A stretch of 64,000 bases of DNA. Origin: Ursus arctos (lineage: Eukaryota; Chordata; Mammalia; Carnivora; Ursidae). Made by a program: the position numbers and the translations under genes. Positions 11,725 to 46,345 of this stretch are shown here, piece by piece. Numbering within the stretch: the first letter of the stretch is position 1; every line of letters starts with the position of its first letter. Under the pieces are notes generated by a model, which did no database searches, was not told the origin of the DNA, and worked only from the letters and a program-made list of their open reading frames with translations. The DNA is taken from the NCBI RefSeq assembly GCF_023065955.2, contig NW_026622997.1:11766001-11830000 (forward strand). Reading direction: 5' to 3'.

Positions 11725-12431
11725 GAAGTCCCACCCTAAGGCAAGTCATATATAGGGGATTGTACAGAAAGTAGGAATGGGCAGAGAATAAATCCATACG
11801 CCCTACAGAGATATAGATCAATCAATAATATATCAAAACATTAAAATTTAAATATATGATAACATAAAAAATAGTAAAGAAAAAAAGTCCTACATTTTGT
11901 TAAAGAAATATAGACAAAAGTGATTTTCGTTTAATTTTTAAAAAAAAAAATCTGAGTTTTTTTTTTCTTGATAAATGTAAAACTTCCTAATTTCTCATGT
12001 CAAAATAGCAAGATAATTTAAACCTCCTCATTTTCATTTAGTATAACTACTTTTAATACTTTTCCAATCTGGGTACGTGTTGGTTATCTACAAAATTCCT
12101 CTTGTAAATGAAGCAAACTTGAGTTTAATGGTTCCCAAGAGATGTGAATTACTGGCAGTGTTAAAATATCCTAAAAAGTGAAGATAACTTAAATTTTCTA
12201 TAATCAGATTGTTCAGTTTATTAAAAAAATCAAATAGCATTTAATATGAAAAAAAAAAAAAAAAAAAAAATCTATGTAAGGGCTCTTCTTCATGTTTTCT
12301 AGAGGATACTGGATTTTCTTTCTAATGCTCTACGGTGCCCATTAAGGGAAATCCACACTTGAACAGAAAAAAAGACAGAAGCCTAACTTACAATCCCAGT
12401 TTTGTGTCGTTGTATAACCCAAGAATGAGTA

Positions 12432-12692
12432 TAGTTGACCCTTGAAGGTGGGCTTCGGGGCACTGATTCCTGCACAAAAATCCACATACAACTTTTGATG
12501 CCTCAAAAGCATGACTAGTAATAGCCTACTGTGGGCCAGAGCCATTATCAATTATACAGTTAACACACAATAAAGCTAGAAAAAAGATTAAGAAAATCTT
12601 GAGGAAATGCATTTACAGAACTGTATTTATTGAAAAAAATCCACATATAAGTGGACCCATGCAGTTCAAACCCGCTGTTCAGAGGCCAACTG
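12432..12692 (+). mobile_element. MER2-like (Tigger-type) DNA transposon
   Basis: The left end 'tagttgacccttgaa' and the right end, whose reverse complement is 'cagttggcctctgaacagcg', form inverted repeats. Both are flanked by TA, as in Tc1/mariner-Tigger insertions. Internal 'aaaatccacatacaacttttg' and 'aaatccacatataagtggac' match the family pattern I remember. Confidence 0.75.
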
Positions 12693-13129
12693 TACTTCAC
12701 TCTCGTCTTTTAACACGAAGATGAATCTTCAACCCTTTAAAACTTGAAAATCCAGCCAAACTAGCATATCAATCTTAAAATGTTTTTAAAGACCATGATT
12801 TTGTTAATCAAGGGTATTTAAAGAGGTGTCATTATTGAGATTAAATAGGGAACTGTGGATAACGGAATTATATAAAAAATTTCGAAGTATATGTATATAC
12901 CACAAACTAACACACAAATCGATTTGTAACAGCTCAGAAGACTCTTTGGGGGTTATTTTATAGTATTCCGGAGTTGAGTGGCATTTATATACTATTTTGT
13001 ATAGTACAAGTAGAGATATAGTGTATTAAGCACTGAGTTTTTTGGAACTTTCCGGTTGCTGAATTTGGTATTTGTTACCTGCCCAAATGCTTGGTTTTAT
13101 AAAATTTCCATCTTAAACATGGTGCAGGG

Positions 13130-13310
13130 GAAAGAATGCAGGAGTTTTAGCAAAAGCTCTGAATCTAAATTCAATATGTAACACCTTGAGCAAGCTACTT
13201 AAATTCAGGAGGTTTTGTTTCTTTCCATCTATAAAGTGACAATCACCTTCTTTCAGGGAGTTGTTGTGAAGGTTTACTAGATGATGAATGGAAAGGCCCA
13301 ACAGAACAGT
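13130..13310 (+). repeat. MIR SINE remnant
   Basis: MIR core-like order: 'ccttgagcaagctacttaaa', 'tttccatctataaagtgaca', 'agggagttgttgtgaaggtt'. Ancient. Confidence 0.65.
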
Positions 13311-14325
13311 CCATGGCTGATGTTTAATAAAAGAGTTCCTTTTCTACTGCCTTTAAAAAACCAGCTAAATGGTACCTGAACCTCAGAACCATACTCCTAA
13401 ATAATTCCGAAGTCTGAAAAAGGGAAAACTCCAGAACTTCAGATTATATATAGAATTAATTACTATAAAAGCCTAGGCTTTTGTGTAAACAAAGAATAAA
13501 ATCATACAAATATTAACTGGTAAAGTTTGTAAGAGGCCTAAAGAAACCGTTGAGAAGTTCACAGGTCAGTTCTGTTCTTGCCTCATACTATCCTAATATT
13601 CCGCTCATGCTGGTAGTGAGGGGTTGACGGGTCAGGCTGCTCTTCCCTAAGCTGGAGATAATTAGTTCAAAGTAGGATTTTATTTAGTAAAACTAGAACA
13701 AATGTATTGATTTTACAGCTATAAATGATGCTGTCCAAATATGTGGCCAATTTTTTCAAGTGTACCTGGAAATACAGATTTACATTTTTAAATTAAAGCT
13801 AACATCTAATTTTGGAACTAAAACAAAGAATGAAAAACCAAGGATTGTAACCTATCAAAATCCTGGTGAGAGACAATGTGTATTGCCAAGTTTAAAGTTA
13901 AAGGAAAAAAAAAAAATCATTATTTAAATGCACTAACCAAGTTTCTCTTTTCTTTCAACCGAGGGTTTGGGTATCATTGTACCAAAAAAGATGAATGCTA
14001 TATGAGAGACTAACATATTACATTTACCTACTCCTGTACCTCCAAAATAACGTTAAGTCATTAAACAAAGATTTCAAGGTCACAATGCCACTATTAACTA
14101 CTCCTCAGCAGAGTTAAGTACAATTATAGGCTAATGCACTGCAAATACACCTTTAAGGCAGTGGTTTTTTAATGTTGGCTTTTTTTTTTTTTAAGATCTA
14201 GATCTGCCTTTTCCTATCAAAGTCACTATTTTCTGAAATTTACTTAAAATTAAAAGCCACTAAAATCAAGCCATGTTCCTTTTCTTCTGATTTCTATCTT
14301 CCTCAGGGACCTTGCAGGTCCCATA

Positions 14326-14353
14326 CCCCCCCCCCCCCCCCCCCCCCCCCCCC
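14326..14353. repeat. 28-bp poly(C)/poly(G) run
   Basis: An uninterrupted run of 28 C on the plus strand. On the SSR1 strand it is G28, able to form G-quadruplexes and prone to length change or sequencing error. Confidence 0.95.
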
Positions 14354-14869
14354 GCTCAGACACCACTTCAGAGGGCACGGGTAGTCTGAAAAGTCACTCA
14401 CTATGTAAGGCCGTGAAATGAATGATGAAGCTATACAACCAAAGCAAGATCCATGCTTTATGAACACATTATTCTCACATGTCTGCGTGACAGGTTTGAT
14501 ACACAAGATTCTTGGTTCATTTTACAGATTCTGAGACCAATTTGCTCAAAAATGAATTCTGAAACCATGGTGAATGAGTATATCAAAACAAACTTTAAAA
14601 ACTTCATCCAAATATTTACATTTAAAAAAAACATTTAAAAAATAGGCTACTTATTAAGTGTGCTTGAACAAACCATGTGTGGAATTGAATTCCATTCATT
14701 ATGGAGTTAGTTTTCTGCTAAACACATACCGATACTATAGAAGACCCTGGCAGCTGAGGATTTAAGAGTTTTCAACTGTTGCCAATCGATGCTAAAAAAT
14801 AGAACGGGACAAACGATTTCTGAGGCACTGATCTGAGCCTCAGCAGTGGACGGGCTAGCATGTAAGGCA

Positions 14870-14990
14870 ATCACGTAGGAGTCAGAAGGGCTGGCACCTG
14901 TAACTCAGTGTGGCTTTGCCACTAAGTACCACCAAGTAGTCAATGAACTGTCTAGAAGCCATTTAAATTTTGTAATTACACCTCACTGCA
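14870..14990 (+). repeat. MIR SINE remnant
   Basis: Degenerate MIR 5' part: 'gtaggagtcagaagggctgg' and 'gtggctttgccactaagtac'. Confidence 0.5.
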
Positions 14991-16700
14991 TTATGTTCTA
15001 GTAGTTTCACAAACTTAGGAATTCACAAAACAATGTTTTGAAATATATTCCTTGAGAAGGTGGAGGGTCTCCTATGTTACATTAAACAAAAAACATGCAG
15101 TTTTTACAGCTCATAGAGCTTTTTCAAAATAAGCTACTGATCATACAGCCCAATTAAAAACTCAAACACTTTATATTACAGGTATAGAAAGTTTATAGTT
15201 CAGCAATGCCAATATAGATAATTTGACACCTTAGCCCCTACTTGCAAAGTGATTAACAACTATACAATAATAACTTCTATTCTACTGTCACAGGCTTTGG
15301 CTCAGATGTTTAAATACTTAACTTGGTAAGATTTTTTGTTTGTGTGTCTTGTTTTGCTGTTGTTTCGTGTGGGCATGGGTGGGGATTATAATGAAGAGGG
15401 GAGGAGGGGTCAGTTCACTGTAATAAAGACAGATCAGGAATTAAACAGCCACTAGAATTTCATTTACCATTTCTTTATAAAATATACGTGGGAGAATATG
15501 GCTTAAAGACAGAGGGGAAAAGCCTCTTATCTGTTCATACTCTTTTACTTTACCCTTTATCCAGTCTGACAATAATGCCAAACTTAAGTTACTACCTAGG
15601 ACAAGAATGACTTTAACAGGATTTTATGAAGTCCAATTTAATTTTGGTTCTGAGATCTTAAGTGCTTAAAATTTTAGAATTCTTCAGATTAACTAATAAT
15701 AGTTTTTCTGAAAATACCCAAAAGATTAGATAAAACCAATTGGTTAACCACTTAAAAAAATATCCAACTCATTTTTTTTAACAAGTTAGTATTACTTGTA
15801 ATATATCTCTGCCCATATAAATTGACTTTTTGCTTACTTTATAGACCAAGGCAATTTTTCTCAAGCAAGATACTCCTATTTAGGAAAAAATATGATCTCT
15901 TAAAACAAAACAAAAAACGAAGTGGGTCAGAAATAAAACAACAATGGATAACACAACTCAGGTCCCAAAAATGTACCTTTTTTTTTTTGTTTAAAAAAAG
16001 AAAAAAAAAAAAAAGAGTGTGGGGTGGGTTTTATATATCAAAATCGGCAGAATTCTCATGCTTCACAATTTTGTTGCTAGAAATCCCCAAATTCCTGGGA
16101 CTCATTCGGGAAGTTTTCTGAAGGTGCGCATTATAGTAAACAGCAGCAAAATACCAAAACAATTCTATTGCTAGAAAGCAGCTACTCCTGTTTGTGCCTT
16201 TAGAATACTAGCTGTTTAGAATGCCAACAACAACAAATACTAATTTGTGCCATCAACTGGATTTGAGGAATTCTAAAAAAGAAACAAACTGTTTTCTTTA
16301 AAACAGTCTAAGGCAGGACATCCACAATCATATTGGACAAATATTGAGTTTTGGGGGGAAATACCAGAAAATGTCAAAAAGAAACAACAGCATTGTATTT
16401 AGTATTCTAAAGGCAGGCTTCAGGTAGTTCAACAATGATTCTGGTAACACCAACTGCTCACATACATACACACGCACACATATAGATTTTAATGGCTTAA
16501 AAAAACCCAAATTTGTTACTTTAGAAAAATGAATGCAGTGCATTTTCAGTAATATTATCGCCACAGACTCTGATTGCTCAGTCCACACATAAGTAGTAGT
16601 TGCCTTCTATGGTGATATGGCTTCTCTGCACTAATTCCCATCAGGCCGAAAAACATTAGGGCAGGTTAAGTAAAGACTGAATTGTTGCACAAAGGAACAT

Positions 16701-38983
<22,283 letters not shown>

Positions 38984-39188
38984 GGCGTAGCCGGTCCGGC
39001 GTCCGGTGACCGCCCGCCAGTGCTCTCCAGGGCTCCGGCGGTAATGGCGTTACTCTTCATCCGGGCTCCAGGAGGGGGCGGGGCACGCATCACGCACGGG
39101 CCCTTGCCACGCCCCCTCCTCTGGCCGAGGAACGCCGCCAACGTGGCTGCTTGGCTCCGAGTGGTGGGGAGCGCAGGCGGCCCCAGGA

Positions 39189-39198
39189 GTCACGTGAC
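39189..39198. promoter_or_regulatory. Palindromic E-box GTCACGTGAC
   Basis: Perfect 10-bp palindrome identical to the CLEAR-type (TFEB/TFE3, also USF) consensus, about 200 bp upstream of the SSR1 ATG. Binding is inferred, not shown. Confidence 0.6.
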
Positions 39199-39220
39199 CG
39201 GCTGCCCGGGGCTTCTGACA

Positions 39221-39232
39221 TTTCCCGCGAAA
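39221..39232. promoter_or_regulatory. E2F-like element TTTCCCGCGAAA
   Basis: Near-palindromic TTTCCCGC/TTTCGCGG type site at the edge of the CpG island, 22 bp past the E-box. Confidence 0.4.
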
Positions 39233-39259
39233 GTCCGCCTCCCGCGGTAGACGTTGGCT

Positions 39260-40130
39260 GGCCACCTGTCGTCTGTTGCTCGCCCCGCACCGCTCGTCCT
39301 TCGGTCCCAATTAATTAGCGTCGTAAGTAGTTACCTTATTTGAATGATGATTCGCCTGGTGTTCGGCGCGGTAGTCTTTTGTATAATTTTAAGTAATAGT
39401 GATAGAAGAAACATGAACTACCCGTATGTGTGGCATTGAAAAGCAAAACAGTTTTGTAATATATAATTGTTCAAAAAACGCAAAAAGCATAAAAAATAGT
39501 GGAAAATCTTGGCTCCTATCTGCCATAGTTAAATAGTGAGTGCTTAAATTCTTGACATTCCAGAATTATAAATCACCTAGAACAGTGCCTGGCATATGGT
39601 AAACGTTTGGCAAATATATACTAGAGGCAACATTGGCTGTTCAGTGTCCTTCACTTTCCTTCTCATCTCGTTGGACTTTAGGTTGCTGCCAATACTCTGG
39701 TATTTCATGCAATTAAACAATGTGAACACCAAGTACTATTGGACTGGACCAGTGTGAGATGTCATACAGATGATGAAACAAATAAACTAACCTTGATTGC
39801 ATGCTTACTATTGTCAATCACTATCTCTTAGAGCTGTGCTTTCATGTGTAATCTATATAATCTCTAAAAATCCCTATGAGCTGGATATTATTTACTGAGA
39901 AGAAAACAAACACAGAGAGGTTAGTAATTTACCCAAGGCTTAAAGGCTAGTCAAAGGCAAATGGAAGATTGAACCTGGCAGTCTGGTTTTCAGATTCCTG
40001 CTCCATGGCCTAGAACCATCAGCTCTTCTACTCCTGAATTGGCTCAAAGCCTCACTGGCCTGGGGCCTCTGTAAAAGCAGCTTGTGGCTGCTGTTGCCAC
40101 TAATTCTGTATGCTAAAATCACAATCTGAT
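39260..40130. other. Intergenic, old repeats
   Basis: An L2-like tail near 39545-39615 ('acagtgcctggcatatggta') and a MIR remnant at 39830-40010; nothing coding. Confidence 0.6.
39830..40010 (-). repeat. MIR SINE remnant
   Basis: 'acagagaggttagtaattta' and 'ggaagattgaacctggcagt' are MIR in reverse orientation. Confidence 0.7.
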
Positions 40131-40132
40131 AG

Positions 40133-40650
40133 TGCTGGGCCGAACCAACTCAGCTCCACGCCACGCCACCAGGCCACCAGCGCCACTGCCACTGCTGCTG
40201 TTGAAAAGAAAAATCACAGGCCCAAAATCACATCACTTAGGCCAAATCACCAAATGTGGACTTGATACACAACTTAACTGCAGTTTCAACTTCCCCCGGA
40301 AAAGGAGTCTTAACCGGTCAGTCAGGAATTTTCTGATCAGCATCAATGAGGAATCTTGTCACATGGGCCCTTCTCCAACCCCCCTTCTCCAACCCCTCAA
40401 AGAAGGTAATCAACCTAATACGACAGCCTGTCCTTCCCCCTAAGGGGCGGGAGATGGTGCCTGAAACAATCCTTTCTTTTCTCTTCTAATAACTTCTTGC
40501 CCCACCCTTCTTCCTATAAACACCGTCCATTTTGTACACCTTGTCCTCGGAGCTATCCCTTGCTAGATGGGATGCTGTCCAATTCATGAATCACTTAATA
40601 AAGCCAATTAGACCTTCAAATTTACTTGGTTCAGTTTTGGTTTTTTAGCA
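40133..40650 (+). mobile_element. Probable solo LTR of an endogenous retrovirus
   Basis: LTR-like architecture: TATA-like 'cctataaac' at about 40513, AATAAA at 40597-40602, and an end near 'ggttttttagca'. Edges are estimated and no short target duplication is evident. It points away from SSR1. Family not named. Confidence 0.5.
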
Positions 40651-41560
40651 TGGCTAAGGCAGCTGGCAGAAGCGGAGGGCACCCTCCCACTCTGCTGCTG
40701 TCTCCATCTCTGCTCTGCTGCCAAAGCTGCCACTGTGCCAAAACCATCAAGGCCATGGCCACCACTCTGTGGCTGAACCTTGCCTCGTACTCTCTACTGG
40801 TGAGGGAACACTCTCCCTCCCCAGCTTTATGTTTCGTGAGTGTCCAATCAGGCCTTTTCTGAGTTCCTGATGTCTGACAGGTTTTTTGACAAACACATCC
40901 TTCTATTTAACTTGCTGCTGTCTCCTCACACCAGAAAGCATGCAGTGTGAACTGTGTCACAGACAATAGACATTATACAGTACTCAAAATCACCTCTTCC
41001 CTCCCTTCTGGACCAAAGATATCTCACTGACTCCTTTCCCTTCAGAGGACTGATTTCCAGTGGGGTGGATTCTCATTATAATTAAAATGAGATCCTAGTA
41101 GGTCTTTCTCCCCAGTTCGCAGGACATGTTTAGACACAGCCTGAACCAGTAAGGATAATCCAGTTAGGCTTAACCTGGACTGCCACACCGGGTATTAAAT
41201 GACTTCTAATGGATTTTATTTGGGACTTGAATTTTAGATAACCAGCTCTTAATGCTCGTCGGGGACAAATAAAATGTGCCTATTCTGGATGTGACTGATG
41301 TGCAGAATTTAGGGAAAATAAAAACATACAACCAGAAAACAAACTTATGTGACTGTCCAACTGGTATAAAAAATAAAAAGTAGTTGCCTGTGGATCCAGG
41401 AAGTAAAATACTCACCCTGATCTGGGGGCTTACAAACCTTGTATTATGATCTACAGTCTCCCTCTAATAAGCAGCTTTCTCTTGGCGCCCACCCAGAGCT
41501 CTCCCCCTTCGTTGGTTCCAATCCTTGATTCACTGAATTAAGAATCTGTCCACTAATATA
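40651..41560. other. Intergenic, unclassified
   Basis: Possibly more ERV-derived sequence; 'ctggtataaaaaataaaaag' near 41360 looks LTR-like but no family or ORF could be recognised. Confidence 0.3.
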
Positions 41561-41561
41561 A

Positions 41562-41675
41562 GGGGCACCTGGCTGGCTCAGTCGGTAGAGCAAGCGACTC
41601 TTGATCTTGGGGTTGTGAGTTTGAGCCCCATGTTGGGTGTAGAGATTACTTAAAAATAAAATCTTAAAAATATGT
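41562..41675 (+). mobile_element. Can-SINE, short tRNA-head form
   Basis: 'ggggcacctggctggctcag' to 'tgggtgtagagattacttaa' with A-rich tail; nearly the same as 47742-47856. Confidence 0.88.
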
Positions 41676-43054
41676 ACTAATTTATTTAGATCATTCCAAA
41701 TATTTCCCCATGCTCTCCCTCTCTCTTACCTCTGCACCTCTCTCTCTAAAGGTACTCGTTTTCCAGGAATATACCACATCCTGGTTATTCTCATTCACAG
41801 GGCTCAGGCAGATCTCCGTTGATTTTCACTTTTGTCATTTTATTCCCTTGGAATTTGTAGAAGCAGAGCCATCTCTTCCTCTGATTACTTAAGAGTTCCC
41901 CTCAGCATCGTTGGCAAATGGGATCATTATGCACCGGTTTTTGTTCTATTCTATTTCTCCAGATTACCACATAGCTGAGGAACTTCCTCATGCCCCTTAA
42001 ACTTTTGCTCAACTGTTAACCCGGTTAGCAGGACTTACTTTCACTACCTAATTTAAAATCACAACTCTCCAACCTTCCCTCCCCAACACTCTCTCTAATT
42101 CCCGTCTCTCTACTCTCCTTCATTCATAGCACTTGTTACCTTCTCACACAATATATAGTTGGATTATGCGTCCTGTCTGTGGACATCTTGAGGCCGGCGA
42201 GCTTTGTGCCTTTGAGTCAGTGTTTCAGAAGTGTACTCTCTGTGGTAACTCAAACTATTTGTTGACTTTGTTGTATTGTTACAAGTGACGTCTTTTCTCC
42301 ACAAAATGCAACCTCAGTTCAATTGTAGGCTTAATAGGAAATGCAAAAAATATCAAGCAAAAAAAAAAAAAAAGTTTATTGCATGCAAGCAAAGACTTAA
42401 GTGTTCTCTTCACCTAGCAAGGGGTGAAGAAAAGAATTGGGGTTTTTTGTGCTATCTTTTACCTCTGAAAGAAAATCCTCATGAAAAGGGGGCACCACAG
42501 GAAAAAGAAACAGAAAATTAGGAAGACTTTCAAAGGAGTGCTGGCTCTCCAGCCTGACTTCTCACTTAGAAGGAGGGCTTATGTTCCCTCCCCAGCCTCC
42601 CAGGCTCTCTTTCCATCTGGTTCTCTTTATGCACAATTCACAAACCTCCCCAGCTCAGATTTCCTTGAAAAGAACTGATGAGCAAAAGCATAATCATCTG
42701 ACCACTGTCCACAAAACCTGCCACTTCCCTCCATCTGTTCACTTAGGTTCTGCCCTCCTTTCTGTTACAATAAAAATATTTATAGGCCCACAAAGGGCAT
42801 CCACCGTTTGTAGTCTGCATCCTATCTCCTGCTCAGAAACGTGTGATTCTGAGAATAGCTCTCTCTTCTCTACCTCATAAAAATTTTCTACTTCTCCAAT
42901 TCATCATTCCCATCAACGTACAAACCTACTGTAATATTGCCCATCTTAAAAAAACAAAACTACCTGTGGCCCCTGTTCCCCTTCAGCAACAGCCTCATTT
43001 CTCTGCTCTCTGACGCAGTAAAACTTCACTATCTCAGCTTTCAATTTTCTTTTT
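41676..43054. other. Intergenic, L2-like and unclassified
   Basis: 42040-42260 reads like an L2 remnant ('ggacatcttgaggccggcga'). The rest is pyrimidine-rich with no recognisable gene; open frames at 42276-42880 lack features. Confidence 0.4.
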
Positions 43055-43246
43055 TTTTTTTTTAAAGATTTTATTTATTTGACAGAGATAGAGACAGCCA
43101 GCGAGAGAGGGAACACAAGCAGGGGGAGTGGGAGAGGAAGAAGCAGGCTCATAGCAGAAGAGCCTGATGTGGGGCTCGATCCCAGATCGCCGGGATCATG
43201 CCCTGAGCCGAAGGCAGACGCTTAACCGCTGTGCCACCCAGGCGCC
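43055..43246 (-). mobile_element. Can-SINE
   Basis: Reverse-strand copy; target-site duplication 'agctttcaattttct' on both sides. Confidence 0.95.
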
Positions 43247-44370
43247 CCAGCTTTCAATTTTCTACTTACCTATTCCAACTAGGCTTTTATTTTCACTGCT
43301 AAAACATCTCCATCTTGCTAAATTCCGAAGTCCTGATCTGAGCCCTGCCCAGCCCCTTCTTTCACACTTGTCTTTCCAGGCTCGGTGACAACCTTACTCC
43401 GCTAGTTTTCTTCCCACTTCACCAGCCCCTCCTTCTCTGTCTGGCCCCTAAATGTAGGCTTGTTGGAATGGATATACTACGTAAGGCTGGAACGCTCACC
43501 AGCTCCCATTCTGCGCGAGGGCCTGGAAAACACTCCATCTACCAAAGCAAGAAGGAATGCACAGGAGAGAAGGGCTCCAGGCTCGCTGAGACCAGGGGCT
43601 GGCTATCCTCTGTGGAGCCCAGGCTAAGGATTAGAGATGCTGTTACAGAACGGGGCTGATTGCAACGAGGACGAGAGGATGAGAATGAACGGAGGCCAGG
43701 TGGCACCCCTTAACCATCAGAAATAAGGTGGGCTCAGTTATCACTGTGAGCTGCAAAATCTGAACAGGGGAGTGGAGTGGAAAACGGGCAGGAGGAGTAA
43801 CCTGGAGAGAGGCAATGGTTACTAAGATTAATAATACTACCCAACTTAGTGTTAATTTATACCATTCAAGAAATTAAGAAAGATTAGGAGGAGGCTGAGG
43901 GCAGTTGCCGAGTGAAGTCACGATCCCCTCCTCAGAAGGGCCTGAAATGTTTCTCAATTCCAGAACCCAGTAACTGAAGAGAAGCCAGGGTGCTATGATG
44001 AGGAGCCCCGAACCATCATAATTCAGTAGTGATTCCGCATCCTTCTTCAAGGGGACCTGTGGACATTTGCTCACAGTAATCATGCGTTGAGGAAAGGGGA
44101 ACACCCAGACCTTTGGAGGATTGTTGGACACAAGATCTGAACTGATGTCATATCCAGGACCTAACTTGCCAGCATGGCCCCCTTTTAGGGTAGGAGTATA
44201 AGGGAGCCAGGCAATAAATGGAGTCCCACCCTGGGTCCAGCCAACAGTGGGTCCTTTAGGTTATCAGACCCACCCATATTTGGTGCCTAAAAGTACAGAT
44301 GGAATGGGCATACTTGCTGGTTGAAAGAACGCTTACATTGGTTCCTAGGGGAGCCATCAAGAGTATTATG
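43247..44370. other. Intergenic, unclassified
   Basis: No exon or clear repeat up to 44100. From about 44100 the sequence ('caataaatggagtcccaccc', 'gggtcctttaggttatcaga') reads like degraded retroviral internal sequence and resumes after the SINE to about 44930. Low-confidence impression. Confidence 0.3.
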
Positions 44371-44597
44371 GTAGGCATTTGGGTGGCTCAGTCAGTTAAG
44401 CATCTGACTCTTGGTTTCAGATCAAATCATGATCTCAGGGTCGTGAGATCAAGCCCCAAGTCAGGCTCTGCGCTCAGCGTGGAGTCTGCTTAAGATTCTC
44501 TCTCCCTTTACCTCTCCCTCTGCCCCTCCCCCATTCATGCATGCGCACTCTCTCTCTCTCTCTCTCTCTCTTAAATAAATAAAATCTTAGAAAAAAG
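44371..44597 (+). mobile_element. Can-SINE
   Basis: Full-length with a long (CT)n stretch near 44550-44570; flanks share 'aagagtattatg'. Confidence 0.93.
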
Positions 44598-45089
44598 AGT
44601 ATTATGAGTAGGAAAGGCTGAATGGAAGCTTCTCTAACTGCCACTACCACTCCCCTTCCCGACAGAGAGAGTAAATTAAAAGCACACTCACATCCCAGGG
44701 GAAGGGGAAGGTGTGTGCCACTCTCATAGGGGCGGTGGTCTCTGTCAAATTCCAATTTAATTTGCCAGCGGGCCCCTCCAAAAACTAGATGGATCATGGC
44801 AGATAACAGTGAAGTACCAAAAAGTAACCGAGTAGCAGCCTCAATGCCCCACGCTCCAGCACAGCAGCTGATCAGTTTGTCCTACTAACCCTTCTCTTGT
44901 ATATTCCCCAAGAACAAGACTGACCAGACTCCTGGGGGGGGGGGCAGTGGTGAAAGCAGTGATTGACTACAAATAGGTTGGAGGAGATTTGGGGTGTGTG
45001 ATGGAAATTTCCAAAACTAGATTGTGGTGATTACTGCATGACTTTAAATTTACTTTATAAATCACTGCGTTCTACACTTAACAGAGGAC

Positions 45090-45274
45090 TTTAAAAAAAA
45101 AAGGTTTTATTTATTTGAGAGAGAGAGTGAGTGAGTTGGAGGAAGGACAGAGGGAGAGGGAGAAATAAGCTCCCCACTGAGCAGGGAGCCTGAGGTGGGG
45201 CTTGATCCCAGTACCCTGGGATCATGACCTGAGCCGAAGGCAGACACTTAACCGACTGAGCCACCCAGGTGCCC
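45090..45274 (-). mobile_element. Can-SINE
   Basis: Reverse-strand; flanks share 'acagaggacttt'. Confidence 0.93.
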
Positions 45275-45329
45275 AACAACAGAGGACTTTTACAGTATGT
45301 AAATCAACCTTCAATAAAAGGAAGAGTAT

Positions 45330-45512
45330 ATTTAAAGATTTTATTTATTTATTTGTCAGAGAGAGAGAACACAAGTAGGGGGAGCAACAGGCAGAAGGAG
45401 AGGCAGGCTCCCCAACAAGCAAGGAGCCCGATGTGGGACTCGATCCCAGGACTCTGGGATCATGACCTGAGCCAAAGGCAGACACTTAACCAACTGAGCC
45501 ACCCAGGTGCCC
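45330..45512 (-). mobile_element. Can-SINE
   Basis: Reverse-strand; flanks share 'ggaagagtatatttaaa'. Independent insertion 55 bp from the previous one. Confidence 0.94.
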
Positions 45513-45569
45513 CAGGAAGAGTATATTTAAAAAAATGTATGTATTAGTTGTAGTAATTCCTTGTGTATT

Positions 45570-46345
45570 TATGCACCGTAGTTTTTATACCTTTTTGTGA
45601 CATAATAGAAAATACATATACTGGTCTCTGCCCTGGTTCCTAGCATAGAGCACCTGACCCTTTTGTATATTCCTAAGTGCGAAAAGCACTAGGAGCATCT
45701 TTTGTTCTAATGAGGCAACTCTGGGTCAGCTCCTGGATGGCTCCTGGATGGGGACTGGTCACTAGAAAGGCCAAACCATGATTAGAAGGTTGGAATTTGC
45801 AGCCCTACTCTCTATTCTCCAGAGGGGGAAGGGGTTGGAAATGGAAATAATGATTAGTCTTGGCTACATGAGGACACCTCCATAAAAATCCCAGAAGGAT
45901 AGGATTCAGTGAGTACCAGGAGGGTAGCACGCCCCGACTCCACGGGGATATAATCTCCTGCCCTCAGGACCCTCCCAGACTGTATCCTGTGCAACTCCTC
46001 ATCTGGTTGTTCGTCTGTATCCTTGAATAAAGTGTTAAAGGTACATGTTTCCCTGGATTCTGTGAGGTGCTCTAGCAAATTAATCAAACCAGAGGAGGGG
46101 TTTGTGGCAACCTCTGATTTGTAGACCAAGCACAGGGAACAACTTGGACTTACGCTGGGCATCTGAAGTGGGTGGGGGCAGTCTGGAGGGACTGAGCCCT
46201 TAACCTGCAGAAGCTGATGCTACCTCTAGGTAGGTAGTATGAACGGAGTTAAATCATAGGACCCCAAGCTGATGTCGCAGAGAATTGCTTGGTGTATGAA
46301 AAAACACCAGGCACCTGGTGTCAGACTGTTTTGAGTGTGGTAGTA
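45570..46345 (+). mobile_element. ERVL-type LTR, old
   Basis: Long LTR-like unit with 'ggatataatctcc' near 45946, AATAAA at about 46025, 'agcaaattaatcaaaccaga', and a tail with 'gagaattgcttggtgtatga' then 'cacctggtgtcaga'. I recognise the phrase order as an old mammalian LTR but not its exact family name. Confidence 0.55.

Larger units (their letters stand above)
11725..16700 (-). other. SSR1: Probable SSR1 3' UTR (proximal part), AT-rich
   Basis: About 5 kb downstream of the SSR1 stop with no exon, no SINE and few repeats (a MER2-like element at 12432-12692, MIR remnants at 13130-13310 and 14870-14990). The scarcity of SINEs compared with the introns fits a transcribed, constrained UTR. That human SSR1 has a long 3' UTR of this order is recalled knowledge, not shown here. 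No AATAAA is seen within the first 2 kb after the stop. Notable inside: a 28-C run at 14326-14353 (G28 in the transcript). Confidence 0.45.

Noticed and set aside
11719..11745. Sequence after the L1 tail (aagaagtcccaccctaag) resembles the L1 5' UTR segment after the nested SINE (aagaagcccacatccctaag).
   Set aside because: The similarity is about 20 nt, fades quickly, and the SINE's own target duplication explains its copy. Treated as chance; an alignment of full-length L1s could revisit it.
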